A stretch of 31,070 nt of DNA from Ignavibacterium sp037440165 (GTDB lineage Bacteria; Bacteroidota; Ignavibacteria; Ignavibacteriales; Ignavibacteriaceae): assembly GCF_037440165.1 (NCBI RefSeq), contig NZ_JBBIUQ010000030.1:1-31070 (forward strand). The letters are read 5' to 3'. The notes under the pieces were generated by a model. That model was not told the origin of the DNA, did not search any database, and saw only the letters and a program-made list of their open reading frames with translations. The translations under genes were made by a program, and so were the position numbers. This document shows, piece by piece, positions 16,328 through 24,411 of the stretch; position 1 is the stretch's first letter; every line of letters starts with the position of its first letter.

Positions 16328-16887
16328 AACTCCTCCTTAAATTCATCTTCAGAAAAAACTTCAGCTGTAAAAGTTTTAATCTTTAATACTCTTTCTTTCC
16401 AATAATTACCATATAGACCTGCTTTGTGACAAAGTGCAGTTAGAAACTCTTCTCTGCTCATATTATGTTCTGTTGCAACCTGAGGAAGTAATAATCCTCT
16501 TCCGCCCTCTTCAATCAAAAGACCATGTTTACCTATTATAATTTCATCGTAACTTTTAATCGGAGTGAAGTTACCAAGAACTGAAATTTCGATTTTTATT
16601 TTATCAAACTCTTTTTCTTTAAGTGGAGGAAATCTTGGATCATTTATAGCTGCCTGAATGGCTGCATCACAAACTGTTTCAAATAACGATGCCTGACCAA
16701 TAATATAACCTATGCATCCTCGAAGTTGTTTATTGATAGTTATGGTAACAAAAGCTCCTGCATCAGATTTAAACTCTGGAAATTTATCATAGTCTGGTTT
16801 TTCTGGTTCATTGTTGCCAAACAAAGAACCGATTGATTGGCGGGCGGATTTAAGCAAAATAATTTTTGCTTCTTTAGAGATGTTCAT
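16324..16887 (-). CDS. amrA: AmmeMemoRadiSam system protein A (AMMECR1 domain)
   Basis: I choose ATG 16887 because GAGG lies five bases upstream; the in-frame GTG at 16893 overlaps that site. The protein has 187 residues. It shows the AMMECR1 signatures GAFVTITINKQLRGCIGYI (with the invariant LRGCIG), AAINDPRFPPL, IEISVLG, and the C-terminal GLLLPQVATEHNMSREEFLTALCHKAGL. The family is conserved from archaea to humans; its biochemical role is unknown. It sits between the DUF4905-like gene (nine-base gap) and amrB (four-base overlap), so the three form an operon. Confidence 0.93.
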   Translation of the reverse strand: MNISKEAKIILLKSARQSIGSLFGNNEPEKPDYDKFPEFKSDAGAFVTITINKQLRGCIGYIIGQASLFETVCDAAIQAAINDPRFPPLKEKEFDKIKIEISVLGNFTPIKSYDEIIIGKHGLLIEEGGRGLLLPQVATEHNMSREEFLTALCHKAGLYGNYWKERVLKIKTFTAEVFSEDEFKEEL

Positions 16888-16896
16888 ATTCACCTC

Positions 16897-17691
16897 TTAA
16901 TTAATTTGATACACTCCAAATCCTGATGAGCCAAAAAGTAAGAACAGTAAATCATCCTTTATAAAAAAAGATTCCGGTTCCAGCTTTTCAATTCCTTTAT
17001 TTAGTGTTTCTTCGAGAAGAATTGTTCCTTCATCATCAATTGCAAAAAATCTATTGTCATATTTACCAATTTCTGATATCTGATGGAAACTAAAAAACTT
17101 CAGACCTGATTTATTTGCAAAATGAATTTCATCTTTAATTACAAATTGCGAAAATTTTTTCTTTAATTCTGGCTTAAGCATTTCCTCGAAATTATTTCTG
17201 GAAATTTTTTTCGAGTGAATGTATGAACTGCGATCTTCTTTTTCTGGTTCTAAGGTCAAAATAATTCTACCGTCCGGTTCAGGTTCACCACTAAGATAAT
17301 CAACTGCAATCAGACTTTTTATGCCGTTCTCAAATGTCATAAATACCACTCTGTCGTCCGAAGTATAAAGAAATGAGTTTTTATTTTCCCAGAGAATAGT
17401 TTGAGATTTAATATCATAAGCAATTATTCCTTTGTGTCCTGGCAAATCAGGTCTTTCGAAGCGATGAAATAAAATAACATCTTTATAAATTTTTTGAATT
17501 CCGATCCAGTACTTTTCATCAAATTGTAAATCAGAAAAAATTATTCTTCCTGTGCAAACATCAAGGCAGGAAAAGAATACTTCTTTAATAGTTCTGTCAC
17601 GCTCTTCAATTACAAGCTTTCCTGTATCAGTTGGCAATAATCTGAAAAGTTGTCGGCCGTTATTGTATTTGTATAATTTTTTTAATTGCAT
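16897..17691 (-). CDS. DUF4905-like protein
   Basis: This 264-residue protein has no signal peptide or membrane segment. It is built from short beta-strand blocks with repeated aromatic and acidic turns (KLVIEERDR, FFSCLDVCTGRIIFSD, GIIAYDIKSQTILWENK, LIAVDYLSGEPEPDG), which suggests a beta-propeller-like fold. The pattern resembles the DUF4905 family of Bacteroidota and relatives; I cannot confirm this without a profile search. It is nine bases upstream of amrA and probably co-transcribed with it, so it could be an accessory to the AmmeMemo proteins. No catalytic motif is seen. Confidence 0.6.
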   Translation of the reverse strand: MQLKKLYKYNNGRQLFRLLPTDTGKLVIEERDRTIKEVFFSCLDVCTGRIIFSDLQFDEKYWIGIQKIYKDVILFHRFERPDLPGHKGIIAYDIKSQTILWENKNSFLYTSDDRVVFMTFENGIKSLIAVDYLSGEPEPDGRIILTLEPEKEDRSSYIHSKKISRNNFEEMLKPELKKKFSQFVIKDEIHFANKSGLKFFSFHQISEIGKYDNRFFAIDDEGTILLEETLNKGIEKLEPESFFIKDDLLFLLFGSSGFGVYQIN

Positions 17692-17703
17692 CTTTTTAAT
17701 CTC

Positions 17704-17791
17704 AATGGCACGCAGATGACACAGATGTAACAGATTTACACTGTTTTAAATCTGTGCTTATCTGCTTAATCAGTGTCATCAGTGTGCTATT
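17704..17791. repeat. REP-like imperfect inverted repeat
   Basis: The 88 bases hold two long arms of opposite orientation: AATGGCACGCAGATGACAC on the left matches AATAGCACACTGATGACAC from the complement of the right end, and similarity continues inward through CAGAT-rich units. The sequence belongs by appearance to the CACAGAT-type intergenic palindromes common in Bacteroidota and Ignavibacteriota. It lies just past the tnaA stop codon and could fold into a long stem that ends or protects tnaA mRNA. Confidence 0.6.
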
Positions 17792-17798
17792 TTTTCTG

Positions 17799-19178
17799 TT
17801 ATTCAATTGGCTCAAACTTAGCTGTAAAGTGTCGAAGCATTGGTGCTTCATATGTTATTTTATATCCTTTCAAATCCGTTCTGTGATTATAAACTTCTGA
17901 AATTACTTCAATCAGATAATCAACATGACTTTGAGTGTAAACTCTTCGCGGAATTGCGAGCCGCACGAGCTCCATCATCGCAGGAATCAATTTTCTATTT
18001 TTATCGTACTTGCCAAACATAACACTTCCGATTTCAACAGCGCGGACACCACCCTCAATATAAAGTTCACAGACAATTGATTGTCCCGGATATTGTTCCG
18101 GTGGAATATGCGGAGTAAATCTTTTTGCGTCAATATAAATTGCGTGTCCTCCTGGCGGCTCAATAATCGGAACACCAGCAACTAAAAGTTTTTCACCAAG
18201 ATATTCTACACTTCTGATTCTGTATTGCAAATAATGTTCATCTAAAACTTCGAGTAATCCCTGAGCAACAGCTTCAAGATCTCTTCCGGCTAATCCACCA
18301 TAAGTTGGAAAGCCCTCAGTCACGATTAAAAGATTTCTGCATTTTGTTGCAAGCTCATCATCATTAAGCGCAAGAAATCCACCAATGTTTACCAATGCAT
18401 CTTTCTTTGCACTCATTGTAACACCATCAGCATAAGAAAACATTTCCTGAGCAATTTCTAATGGAGTTTTGTTTTCATATCCTTTCTCGCGAAGTTTAAT
18501 GAAATAAGCATTCTCAGCAAATCGGCACGCATCAAGAAATAATGGAATTCCGTATTTCTTACAAACAGCTTTCGTGTCCTTTATATTCTGCATTGAAACC
18601 GGCTGACCACCACCAGAATTGTTCGTAATTGTAATCATACAAAGCGGAATGTTCTCAGGACCTTTTTCTTTTATAAATGTTTCGAGTTTTTCAATATCCA
18701 TATTTCCTTTGAAGTCAGCATGAATTTCCGGATGCTTTCCAATTTCATTTAATAGATCAACTGCTTCTGAACCTGTAAATTCAATATTAGCACGAGTAGT
18801 ATCGAAGTGAGTATTGTTTGGGAAATATTTTCCTGGTCTGCCAACAATTGAAAATAAAATTTTCTCGGCTGCTCTTCCCTGATGAGTTGGAATAATGTGT
18901 TTCATCTGAGTAATACTTCTCACAACTGCTTCAAATCTGTAAAAACTTTTTGAGCCGGCATAAGCTTCATCACCTTCCATCATTCCAGCCCATTGTTTAG
19001 AACTCATCGCAGAAGTGCCGCTGTCTGTAAGTAAATCAATCAGCACATCATCGGCGTGAAGCATAAAGGGATTGTAACCGGCTTCTTTGAGAAGTTCTAT
19101 TCTTTCTTCTTTGGTCGTAAATCTTATCGGCTCAACAGATTTTATTTTGAAGGGTTCGATGATGGTTTTGGGTTTCAT
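17799..19178 (-). CDS. tnaA: Tryptophanase
   Basis: This PLP enzyme splits L-tryptophan into indole, pyruvate and ammonia. The length of 459 residues and the aligned motifs fit the tryptophanase / tyrosine phenol-lyase family: DLLTDSGTSAMSSKQWAGMMEGDEAYAG at about 49-76, THQGRAAE, and the PLP lysine K259 in MSAKKD. Two residues separate the enzymes. D126 in HFDTTR matches the tryptophanase aspartate (Thr in phenol-lyase), and I383 in VEIGS matches tryptophanase (Arg in phenol-lyase). Both point to tryptophan as substrate, despite phenol-lyase-like LVNIGGFL near the lysine. AGGA lies six bases before the ATG. No TnaC-like leader peptide or tnaB gene is seen next to it. A palindrome at 19235-19250 may control it. 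Confidence 0.95.
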   Translation of the reverse strand: MKPKTIIEPFKIKSVEPIRFTTKEERIELLKEAGYNPFMLHADDVLIDLLTDSGTSAMSSKQWAGMMEGDEAYAGSKSFYRFEAVVRSITQMKHIIPTHQGRAAEKILFSIVGRPGKYFPNNTHFDTTRANIEFTGSEAVDLLNEIGKHPEIHADFKGNMDIEKLETFIKEKGPENIPLCMITITNNSGGGQPVSMQNIKDTKAVCKKYGIPLFLDACRFAENAYFIKLREKGYENKTPLEIAQEMFSYADGVTMSAKKDALVNIGGFLALNDDELATKCRNLLIVTEGFPTYGGLAGRDLEAVAQGLLEVLDEHYLQYRIRSVEYLGEKLLVAGVPIIEPPGGHAIYIDAKRFTPHIPPEQYPGQSIVCELYIEGGVRAVEIGSVMFGKYDKNRKLIPAMMELVRLAIPRRVYTQSHVDYLIEVISEVYNHRTDLKGYKITYEAPMLRHFTAKFEPIE

Positions 19179-19211
19179 TTTAATCCTGCAAAAGATGATT
19201 ATTTTTTTTTA

Positions 19212-19250
19212 CAAAATTAAGTTATTATTTAATCTAATACATATGTATTA
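19212..19250 (-). promoter_or_regulatory. Candidate tnaA promoter with an upstream palindromic site
   Basis: On the minus strand TAATTTTG (19219-19212) fits the TAnnTTTG form of the -7 box. About 15 bases upstream lies a perfect 16-bp palindrome, TAATACATATGTATTA (19235-19250), where a -33 box would be expected and where no TTG box is found. An activator site replacing the -33 element would fit this layout. The divergent gene also starts from this region. Confidence 0.4.
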
Positions 19251-19276
19251 AAGGAAAACCTTTCATCATAATTTTC

Positions 19277-19334
19277 TTTGCGTTTAAAGAATAAACTTAT
19301 ACTTTTAGCAAAATAAAAATCTAACATTATGGAG
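19277..19334 (+). promoter_or_regulatory. Candidate promoter and ribosome binding site of the Yip1-family gene
   Basis: TTTG at 19277-19280 and TACTTTTA at 19300-19307 are spaced 19 bases apart, as in Bacteroidota -33/-7 promoters, with one mismatch in the -7 box. GGAG at 19331-19334 lies five bases before the ATG at 19340. Confidence 0.4.
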
Positions 19335-19339
19335 CATTT

Positions 19340-20143
19340 ATGGATAACAATGAATTACTTCCAAATGAACAGACCTCACAGGAAACAGAACTCTCTCATT
19401 CAGATAAAATGATTGGCGTCTTTACAGAGCCATCAAAAACTTTTGAATCTATTGCAAAATTTCCTGTTCGATCAATTGATTGGGTTCTCCCGATTGTAAT
19501 TATTTTTATTCTGATTGGACTTATGAGAAGCCTCGCAATGCTTAATGTTGATGTAGTTCTTCAGACAAAACAGAAACAGATTGAAATGTTTGATAAAATG
19601 GTTAGCGAAGGGAAAATGACTCAGGAACAGGCAGATCAGGCAATTGAAGGTATTGATAAACAGATGGAATTTATGCGTGGTCCGTTGGGGTGGGTAATCA
19701 ATGTTGTGTCAACTTTGATTTTCGGATTTATCTTCTTCTTTATCATTGCAGGAATTTATTTCCTATTTATAAAATTCTTCCTCAAAGGTGAAGGCAGCTA
19801 TCAGCATGTTCTTGTCGCAAGTGGATTAACTTCATACATCTTGATGATTCAGGTTTTGATTGGAGGAATATTAACTTTTCTGCTTGGTAAAATTGTAATG
19901 GATACAAGTGTTGCAAACTTTATTGAGCTCGAACAAGGCAGCATTGTGAAGTTTTTCTTATCTAAAGTTGATCCTATATCAATCTGGGCTTATTCCGTTT
20001 TATCAATCGGTTTAGCAAAACTCAACCGTGCTCAGAACACAGTTCCGTATTTCATTTTAGTTTTTGCTCTCTGGATTCTTGGTGGACTGTTATTCTTCTT
20101 CCTTGGAAAAGTATTTCCGTTCCTTGGAGACTTTGGAGGATAG
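19340..20143 (+). CDS. Yip1-family membrane protein
   Basis: The 267-residue protein begins with a polar, acidic N-terminal tail, then the family-type motif KMIGVFTEPSKTFESIAKFP, common at the start of bacterial YIP1-domain proteins. Five hydrophobic segments follow: about 49-68, 113-145, 155-180, 210-230 and 237-258. Between the first two is a charged, probably helical stretch (about 71-110, rich in Lys, Gln and Glu). Bacterial Yip1 proteins are integral inner-membrane proteins of unknown function. The gene stands alone, divergent from tnaA and ended by its own terminator. Confidence 0.85.
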   Translation: MDNNELLPNEQTSQETELSHSDKMIGVFTEPSKTFESIAKFPVRSIDWVLPIVIIFILIGLMRSLAMLNVDVVLQTKQKQIEMFDKMVSEGKMTQEQADQAIEGIDKQMEFMRGPLGWVINVVSTLIFGFIFFFIIAGIYFLFIKFFLKGEGSYQHVLVASGLTSYILMIQVLIGGILTFLLGKIVMDTSVANFIELEQGSIVKFFLSKVDPISIWAYSVLSIGLAKLNRAQNTVPYFILVFALWILGGLLFFFLGKVFPFLGDFGG

Positions 20144-20166
20144 AAAATTTTTTAGACTAAAACTTA

Positions 20167-20204
20167 AAAACCCTTTGAGAAATTTCTCTCGAAGGGTTTT
20201 TTAT
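20167..20204 (+). terminator. Rho-independent terminator of the Yip1-family gene
   Basis: AAACCCTTTGAGA and TCTCTCGAAGGGTTT pair around a short AATT loop, and TTTTTTATT follows on the plus strand, about 25 bases after the stop codon at 20143. Confidence 0.85.
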
Positions 20205-20275
20205 TAAATGCGGATTATGAAAATTAAAATCAATTGAATAGAAGATAATTAATGATACATTCAAATCCAGAATTT

Positions 20276-22741
20276 CTACATTATACTCTGCGGATCAATA
20301 TCATAAAAAAGCTTCACATCTCTATATCTTGATAAACGATTGAATTCACTGAATGCTTCAAGAATTGCTTTTCTTAAAAGTTTACCCGAAGGATCAGTTT
20401 TTCTCGAGCTTTTTATGAGGATATGATAGCGATAAAATCCTTTAAGTTTATAAATTAATGCTGTAGTCGGTTCTGATATCTTTAAATGCTTTTCATACTT
20501 CTTTAACGCTTTGCGAAAATCAATTGCCGCACCTTTTGCTTTCATATCTGATTTATCTTTTGTTTCAATTAATACTAATCGTGTAAAAGGAGGATATGCC
20601 ATTCTTTCTCTGTCTTCAATTTCTCTTTTATAAAATCCTTCATAATCATTTTGAAGAACTTTTTGTAAGGCAAAGTGTTTTTCATTCTGCGTCTGAATAA
20701 TTACTTCACCGGCAATCTTGCTTCGTCCGGCTCTGCCAGCAACCTGAATGAGCAATTGAAATGTTCTTTCATCAGCCCTGAAATCCGGCAGCCACAATGT
20801 AGTTTCTGCAGAGATTACTCCAACCAAAGTTACTCTCGAAAAGTCCAGTCCCTTTGAGACCATTTGAGTGCCAACAAGAATATCAATCTCTCCTTTGCCA
20901 AAACTTAAAAGTAGATTACTCAGATAAGATTTTTTTGTAATTGAATCAGAATCAATTCTACTGATATTTGCCTGAGGAAAATAAAACTGAAGTTCATCCT
21001 CAACTCTTTCTGTTCCTGTTCCAAAATATTTGATGTTGATGGACCCGCAATTTGAACAGACAGCCGGAACAGATTTTTCAAGTCCGCAATAGTGACATTG
21101 AATTGTGTTTTTGTTTATATGAAAAACCATCGGCACACTGCAGTTTGAACACATTTCAATTTCACCACAGTCTTCGCAAAAAATCTGAGTAGAAAATCCA
21201 CGCCGGTTTTGAAGAATTATCACGCCCTCTTTTTTATTTAATCTGTCCTCAATCTTATCAAGTAATGTTCTGGAAAAAATATTATCCATTCTTCTCTTTT
21301 TTCTTTCAGCATTTATATTAACCAAAGTAATTTTTGGGAGCGTTGCGTTGTCAATCCTCAAAGGAAGTGTAAGTAATTTGTATTTTCCGATTTCTGCATT
21401 ATATCTGCTTTCAACAGAAGGAGTTGCTGAACCTAACACAACAGGACAGTTGTGAATGCTTCCAAAAACTACAGCAGAATCTCTTGCATTATACTTCGGA
21501 ATCATATCCTGCTGCTTGTAACCTGCATCGTGTTCTTCATCAACTACAATTATACCGGGATCGTTCAACGGTGCAAACAGTGCTGAGCGAGCTCCTACAA
21601 CAATTCTCGATTTTCCTTTATGAATTCTTCTCCAGGAATCAAATCGTTCTCCAGCAGACATTCTGCTGTGTAATACAGTTACAAGTTCACCAAAGTTATT
21701 ATAAAATCTTGATGTGATTTGAGGGGTTAATGAAATTTCTGGAACTAGAATTAACACTGATTTATTCTGTTCCAATGCAATCTTAGCCAGTTCAATATAA
21801 ACCTGAGTTTTACCGCTTCCTGTAACTCCGTGAAGAAGGTATGTCTGAAAAACAGATTGCTGAATTTTTGGAGTTATTTCTTCAAGAACTTTTTTCTGCT
21901 GTTCAGTTAAAATAAATTCCTGATGCTGCTCTTCATAATGCTCTTTGTATCTTCTGTCAACTTCCTTTTCAAATATTTCTACAAATCCTTTTTTTGCAAG
22001 ACTGTCTAATGCGGCTTTGGAAGTTTCGGTCTTGTGAAGAAGTTCTGCAACAGGAAGAGATTTGCCTTTTGCTTCGATTAAAATTAAAAGCAGCTTTACC
22101 TGTTTGGGTGATTTCCTGTCAAGTTCGGGTAAACTTGAATAAATTTCTTTAACATCTTTCGACAGTCTGACATACTTTAATTTTTTCGGTTTAACTTTTG
22201 CGCCTTCTATCTCCTCAATTACAGAAACTGCACCTTCCTCAACAAGTGCTCTTATTTGCGAATAAATATTTTTCTTCCCAACTGCTTTTTGTAACGATGC
22301 AAAAGTTATTTGCTCCCGAGTTGAAAGTTCTGATAAAATTTTATATCGGAGAGTGTTCTTCTTTTGTTCGCGCTGAAGTAACTGAACAATATAATTTTTA
22401 TCAATTGCTATTTTTCTTTTGGATTCAACTTCAGTTCCGTGCGGCACAAGAAGTTTTAATGCTTCACCAAGTGAACACAGGTAATATTCTGAAAGCCATT
22501 CGTAAAATTTTAAATTAGTTTTGTTGAATATAGGATCATCGTCAAGAACTTCACGAATTGGTTTGATTGATTCTTTAACATTTGTTGTTTTGGTTACTTG
22601 AATTACAAAACCGGTTAGAGTTCGTTTACCAAACGGTGCAACAACACGCACTCCTTCTTTAACGAATTTTTTTAATTCGGATGGTATTTCATAAGTAAAT
22701 GATTTTCTGAATGGTAATGCAAAAACAACTTCCGCAAACAT
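20276..22741 (-). CDS. priA: Primosomal protein N' (replication restart helicase PriA)
   Basis: This 821-residue protein restarts stalled replication forks by loading the replicative helicase. The N-terminal 3'-DNA-binding and winged-helix region occupies about 1-270. The SF2 helicase core follows: Walker A GVTGSGKT at 305-312, DEEH at 401-404, GSATPS at 437-442, and the C-terminal motifs GTQMVSKGLDF and QVAGRAGR. The zinc cluster has all eight cysteines (C522, C525, C531, C534, C549, C552, C562, C565). Its ATG overlaps the stop codon of the upstream lipoprotein gene by one base (TAATG), so translation of the two is likely coupled. Nothing is missing or truncated. Confidence 0.97.
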   Translation of the reverse strand: MFAEVVFALPFRKSFTYEIPSELKKFVKEGVRVVAPFGKRTLTGFVIQVTKTTNVKESIKPIREVLDDDPIFNKTNLKFYEWLSEYYLCSLGEALKLLVPHGTEVESKRKIAIDKNYIVQLLQREQKKNTLRYKILSELSTREQITFASLQKAVGKKNIYSQIRALVEEGAVSVIEEIEGAKVKPKKLKYVRLSKDVKEIYSSLPELDRKSPKQVKLLLILIEAKGKSLPVAELLHKTETSKAALDSLAKKGFVEIFEKEVDRRYKEHYEEQHQEFILTEQQKKVLEEITPKIQQSVFQTYLLHGVTGSGKTQVYIELAKIALEQNKSVLILVPEISLTPQITSRFYNNFGELVTVLHSRMSAGERFDSWRRIHKGKSRIVVGARSALFAPLNDPGIIVVDEEHDAGYKQQDMIPKYNARDSAVVFGSIHNCPVVLGSATPSVESRYNAEIGKYKLLTLPLRIDNATLPKITLVNINAERKKRRMDNIFSRTLLDKIEDRLNKKEGVIILQNRRGFSTQIFCEDCGEIEMCSNCSVPMVFHINKNTIQCHYCGLEKSVPAVCSNCGSINIKYFGTGTERVEDELQFYFPQANISRIDSDSITKKSYLSNLLLSFGKGEIDILVGTQMVSKGLDFSRVTLVGVISAETTLWLPDFRADERTFQLLIQVAGRAGRSKIAGEVIIQTQNEKHFALQKVLQNDYEGFYKREIEDRERMAYPPFTRLVLIETKDKSDMKAKGAAIDFRKALKKYEKHLKISEPTTALIYKLKGFYRYHILIKSSRKTDPSGKLLRKAILEAFSEFNRLSRYRDVKLFYDIDPQSIM

Positions 22742-23277
22742 TATTTCCCTTTATCATAATAAGCCGACATCGACTTTACACCTTTTCTGTTAGTATCATC
22801 ACTGAACATAGTAAATTTTAATACTCGAATTGATTTATCCCAAACTATTCTTTTATAATTATCATACTCAAATAATTGTCCGTTAGTTGATACAACACTG
22901 TCTTCAGCACTTAATGTGAGATAATAGTAAGGATCATCAAACTGAATTCCTTCAACTTTACTAACATCATCAAAATCATATGACAGCATTGCATTTAGTT
23001 TATTACCTTCAAGAAATAGTGTTCTGCTAGTAATTTTTTTGCCTTCAGATTCCATATCAGAAATAAATTGAGAACTTTTAAGTCCATAATCAAAAACATT
23101 ATTAATATCTACATATTCATCTTCTTCGTTTTGTGCATCGGTTGAAATATCATTAATAATTACCAATGCACTGCCGGAGGTTTCTGTCCTCATCGTAATT
23201 TCATAACTGACAGTATTGAATAAAACACATCCGTTTAAGAAAAAAGCTAGCGATATTATTCCAATAAATTTTTTCAT
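22741..23277 (-). CDS. Uncharacterised lipoprotein upstream of priA
   Basis: I choose ATG 23277 because it has GAGG six bases upstream and begins a textbook lipoprotein signal, MKKFIGIISLAFFLNGC, with lipobox LNGC and C17 as the lipidated cysteine. The open frame extends further upstream but overlaps the S66 peptidase gene and shows no signal. The mature protein of about 160 residues is rich in Asp, Ser and Tyr and probably beta-rich; no family is recognised. It is probably anchored in a membrane on the periplasmic side. Its stop codon overlaps the priA start, which links an envelope gene to a replication gene without an obvious functional reason. Confidence 0.8.
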   Translation of the reverse strand: MKKFIGIISLAFFLNGCVLFNTVSYEITMRTETSGSALVIINDISTDAQNEEDEYVDINNVFDYGLKSSQFISDMESEGKKITSRTLFLEGNKLNAMLSYDFDDVSKVEGIQFDDPYYYLTLSAEDSVVSTNGQLFEYDNYKRIVWDKSIRVLKFTMFSDDTNRKGVKSMSAYYDKGK

Positions 23278-23311
23278 TTCTGCCTCAAAATTTTGATTTG
23301 ATAAATTGTAT

Positions 23312-24376
23312 TTACTTAACTGCGGATTCAAGTAAAGTAAAACTTTGTTCGCCTGTGTTAATTTCTGCAAGTGCACCAAAAGGAATTGTAAACTTATCTT
23401 TAACATGACCGAACGACATTCCATAGATTATAGGAATTTTGAAACCTGAAAATCTATCTTCCAATACTTCCATCAATGAGAAGGATTTGCTGAATGAAGC
23501 ATCTTTCTCTTTTGGTTCACACTTACTGAAAATTCCCATCATTATTCCTGCAGCTTTCTTAAACTTATCTGCCTGAATAAGCTGAGTCAGCATTCTGTCA
23601 ATACGATAAGGCTCCTCTCCAATCTCTTCGATGAAAATTATTTTGTTCGAGTAATCGACATCATACTTAGTTCCTATGAGAGAAACCATTATTGATAGAT
23701 TTCCCCCTATCAATCTTCCTTTGGCTTTTCCTTCCACAAGTGTTTGAACTCCATAAATATTTTCATCACTTGGCGGATTTGTGTTGAATAATTTTTTATT
23801 ACTCTCCGGGTTCATCAAAACACCTTTAAAATTATTCACTGAGAATTCATTGAAAGTAGATGTTGCAACTGGTCCGTGAAAAGTTATTAGTCCTGTTTTT
23901 TTAAAGATTCCATACAGCAATGCAGTTACATCGCTGTAACCAATCAGAATTTTGGGATTCTTTCTGATAATATTATAATCAAGCAAAGGTAAAATTCTTG
24001 CGCAGCCATAACCGCCACGAACACACATAATCGCATCAACATCTTCGCGTTCGAACATTTCCATTAAATCTTCTGCTCGCTGAGCATCTGTTCCGGAAAA
24101 ATATCCGTTTTGAAGTGTTAATCGTTCTGAAAAAGTAACCTGAAAACCCAGGTCGCTCAGATTTTTTACTGAATCCTGTAGTTCACTTTCTGATATATAA
24201 CTTCCGGGAGCAACCAAAGCAATTCTATCTCCTTCTTTCAATCGCTTTGGTTTAATGATAGATTTTTTTTTGGAATCAAATTCATCATCATCTGCAGGTG
24301 AGATCATTGCCTCAGTTGTTACAGAACCCAAAGCTGTTAAAGCAATAAGTGACTTGAAAAAATTTTTTCTGTTCAT
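23312..24376 (-). CDS. S66-family LD-carboxypeptidase
   Basis: The family cleaves the L,D bond of tetrapeptides during murein recycling, or acts like MccF. The protein has 354 residues, slightly longer than cytoplasmic LdcA because of an N-terminal export signal (MNRKNFFKSLIALTALGSV), weakly similar to a Tat signal but with only one arginine in the pair position. Motifs: LVAPGSY at 54-60, CVRGGYGCARILP at 118-130, catalytic S148 in GYSD, E250 in IFIEEIGEEPYRIDRM, and H324 in SFGHV. All three catalytic residues are present. It lies 36 bases downstream of the acyl-CoA synthetase gene on the same strand and upstream of the lipoprotein and priA genes. Confidence 0.92.
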   Translation of the reverse strand: MNRKNFFKSLIALTALGSVTTEAMISPADDDEFDSKKKSIIKPKRLKEGDRIALVAPGSYISESELQDSVKNLSDLGFQVTFSERLTLQNGYFSGTDAQRAEDLMEMFEREDVDAIMCVRGGYGCARILPLLDYNIIRKNPKILIGYSDVTALLYGIFKKTGLITFHGPVATSTFNEFSVNNFKGVLMNPESNKKLFNTNPPSDENIYGVQTLVEGKAKGRLIGGNLSIMVSLIGTKYDVDYSNKIIFIEEIGEEPYRIDRMLTQLIQADKFKKAAGIMMGIFSKCEPKEKDASFSKSFSLMEVLEDRFSGFKIPIIYGMSFGHVKDKFTIPFGALAEINTGEQSFTLLESAVK

Positions 24377-24411
24377 AATCTGAAATTTTAAATAGAGTTA
24401 GAAGGATGATT

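Noticed and set aside
17799..19178. Tyrosine phenol-lyase
   Set aside because: The diagnostic Thr and Arg of phenol-lyase are Asp126 and Ile383 here, as in tryptophanase.
22741..23424. Longer lipoprotein open frame starting at 23424
   Set aside because: It overlaps the S66 peptidase gene by more than 100 bases, and the residues before ATG 23277 show no signal, while the lipoprotein signal begins exactly at 23277.
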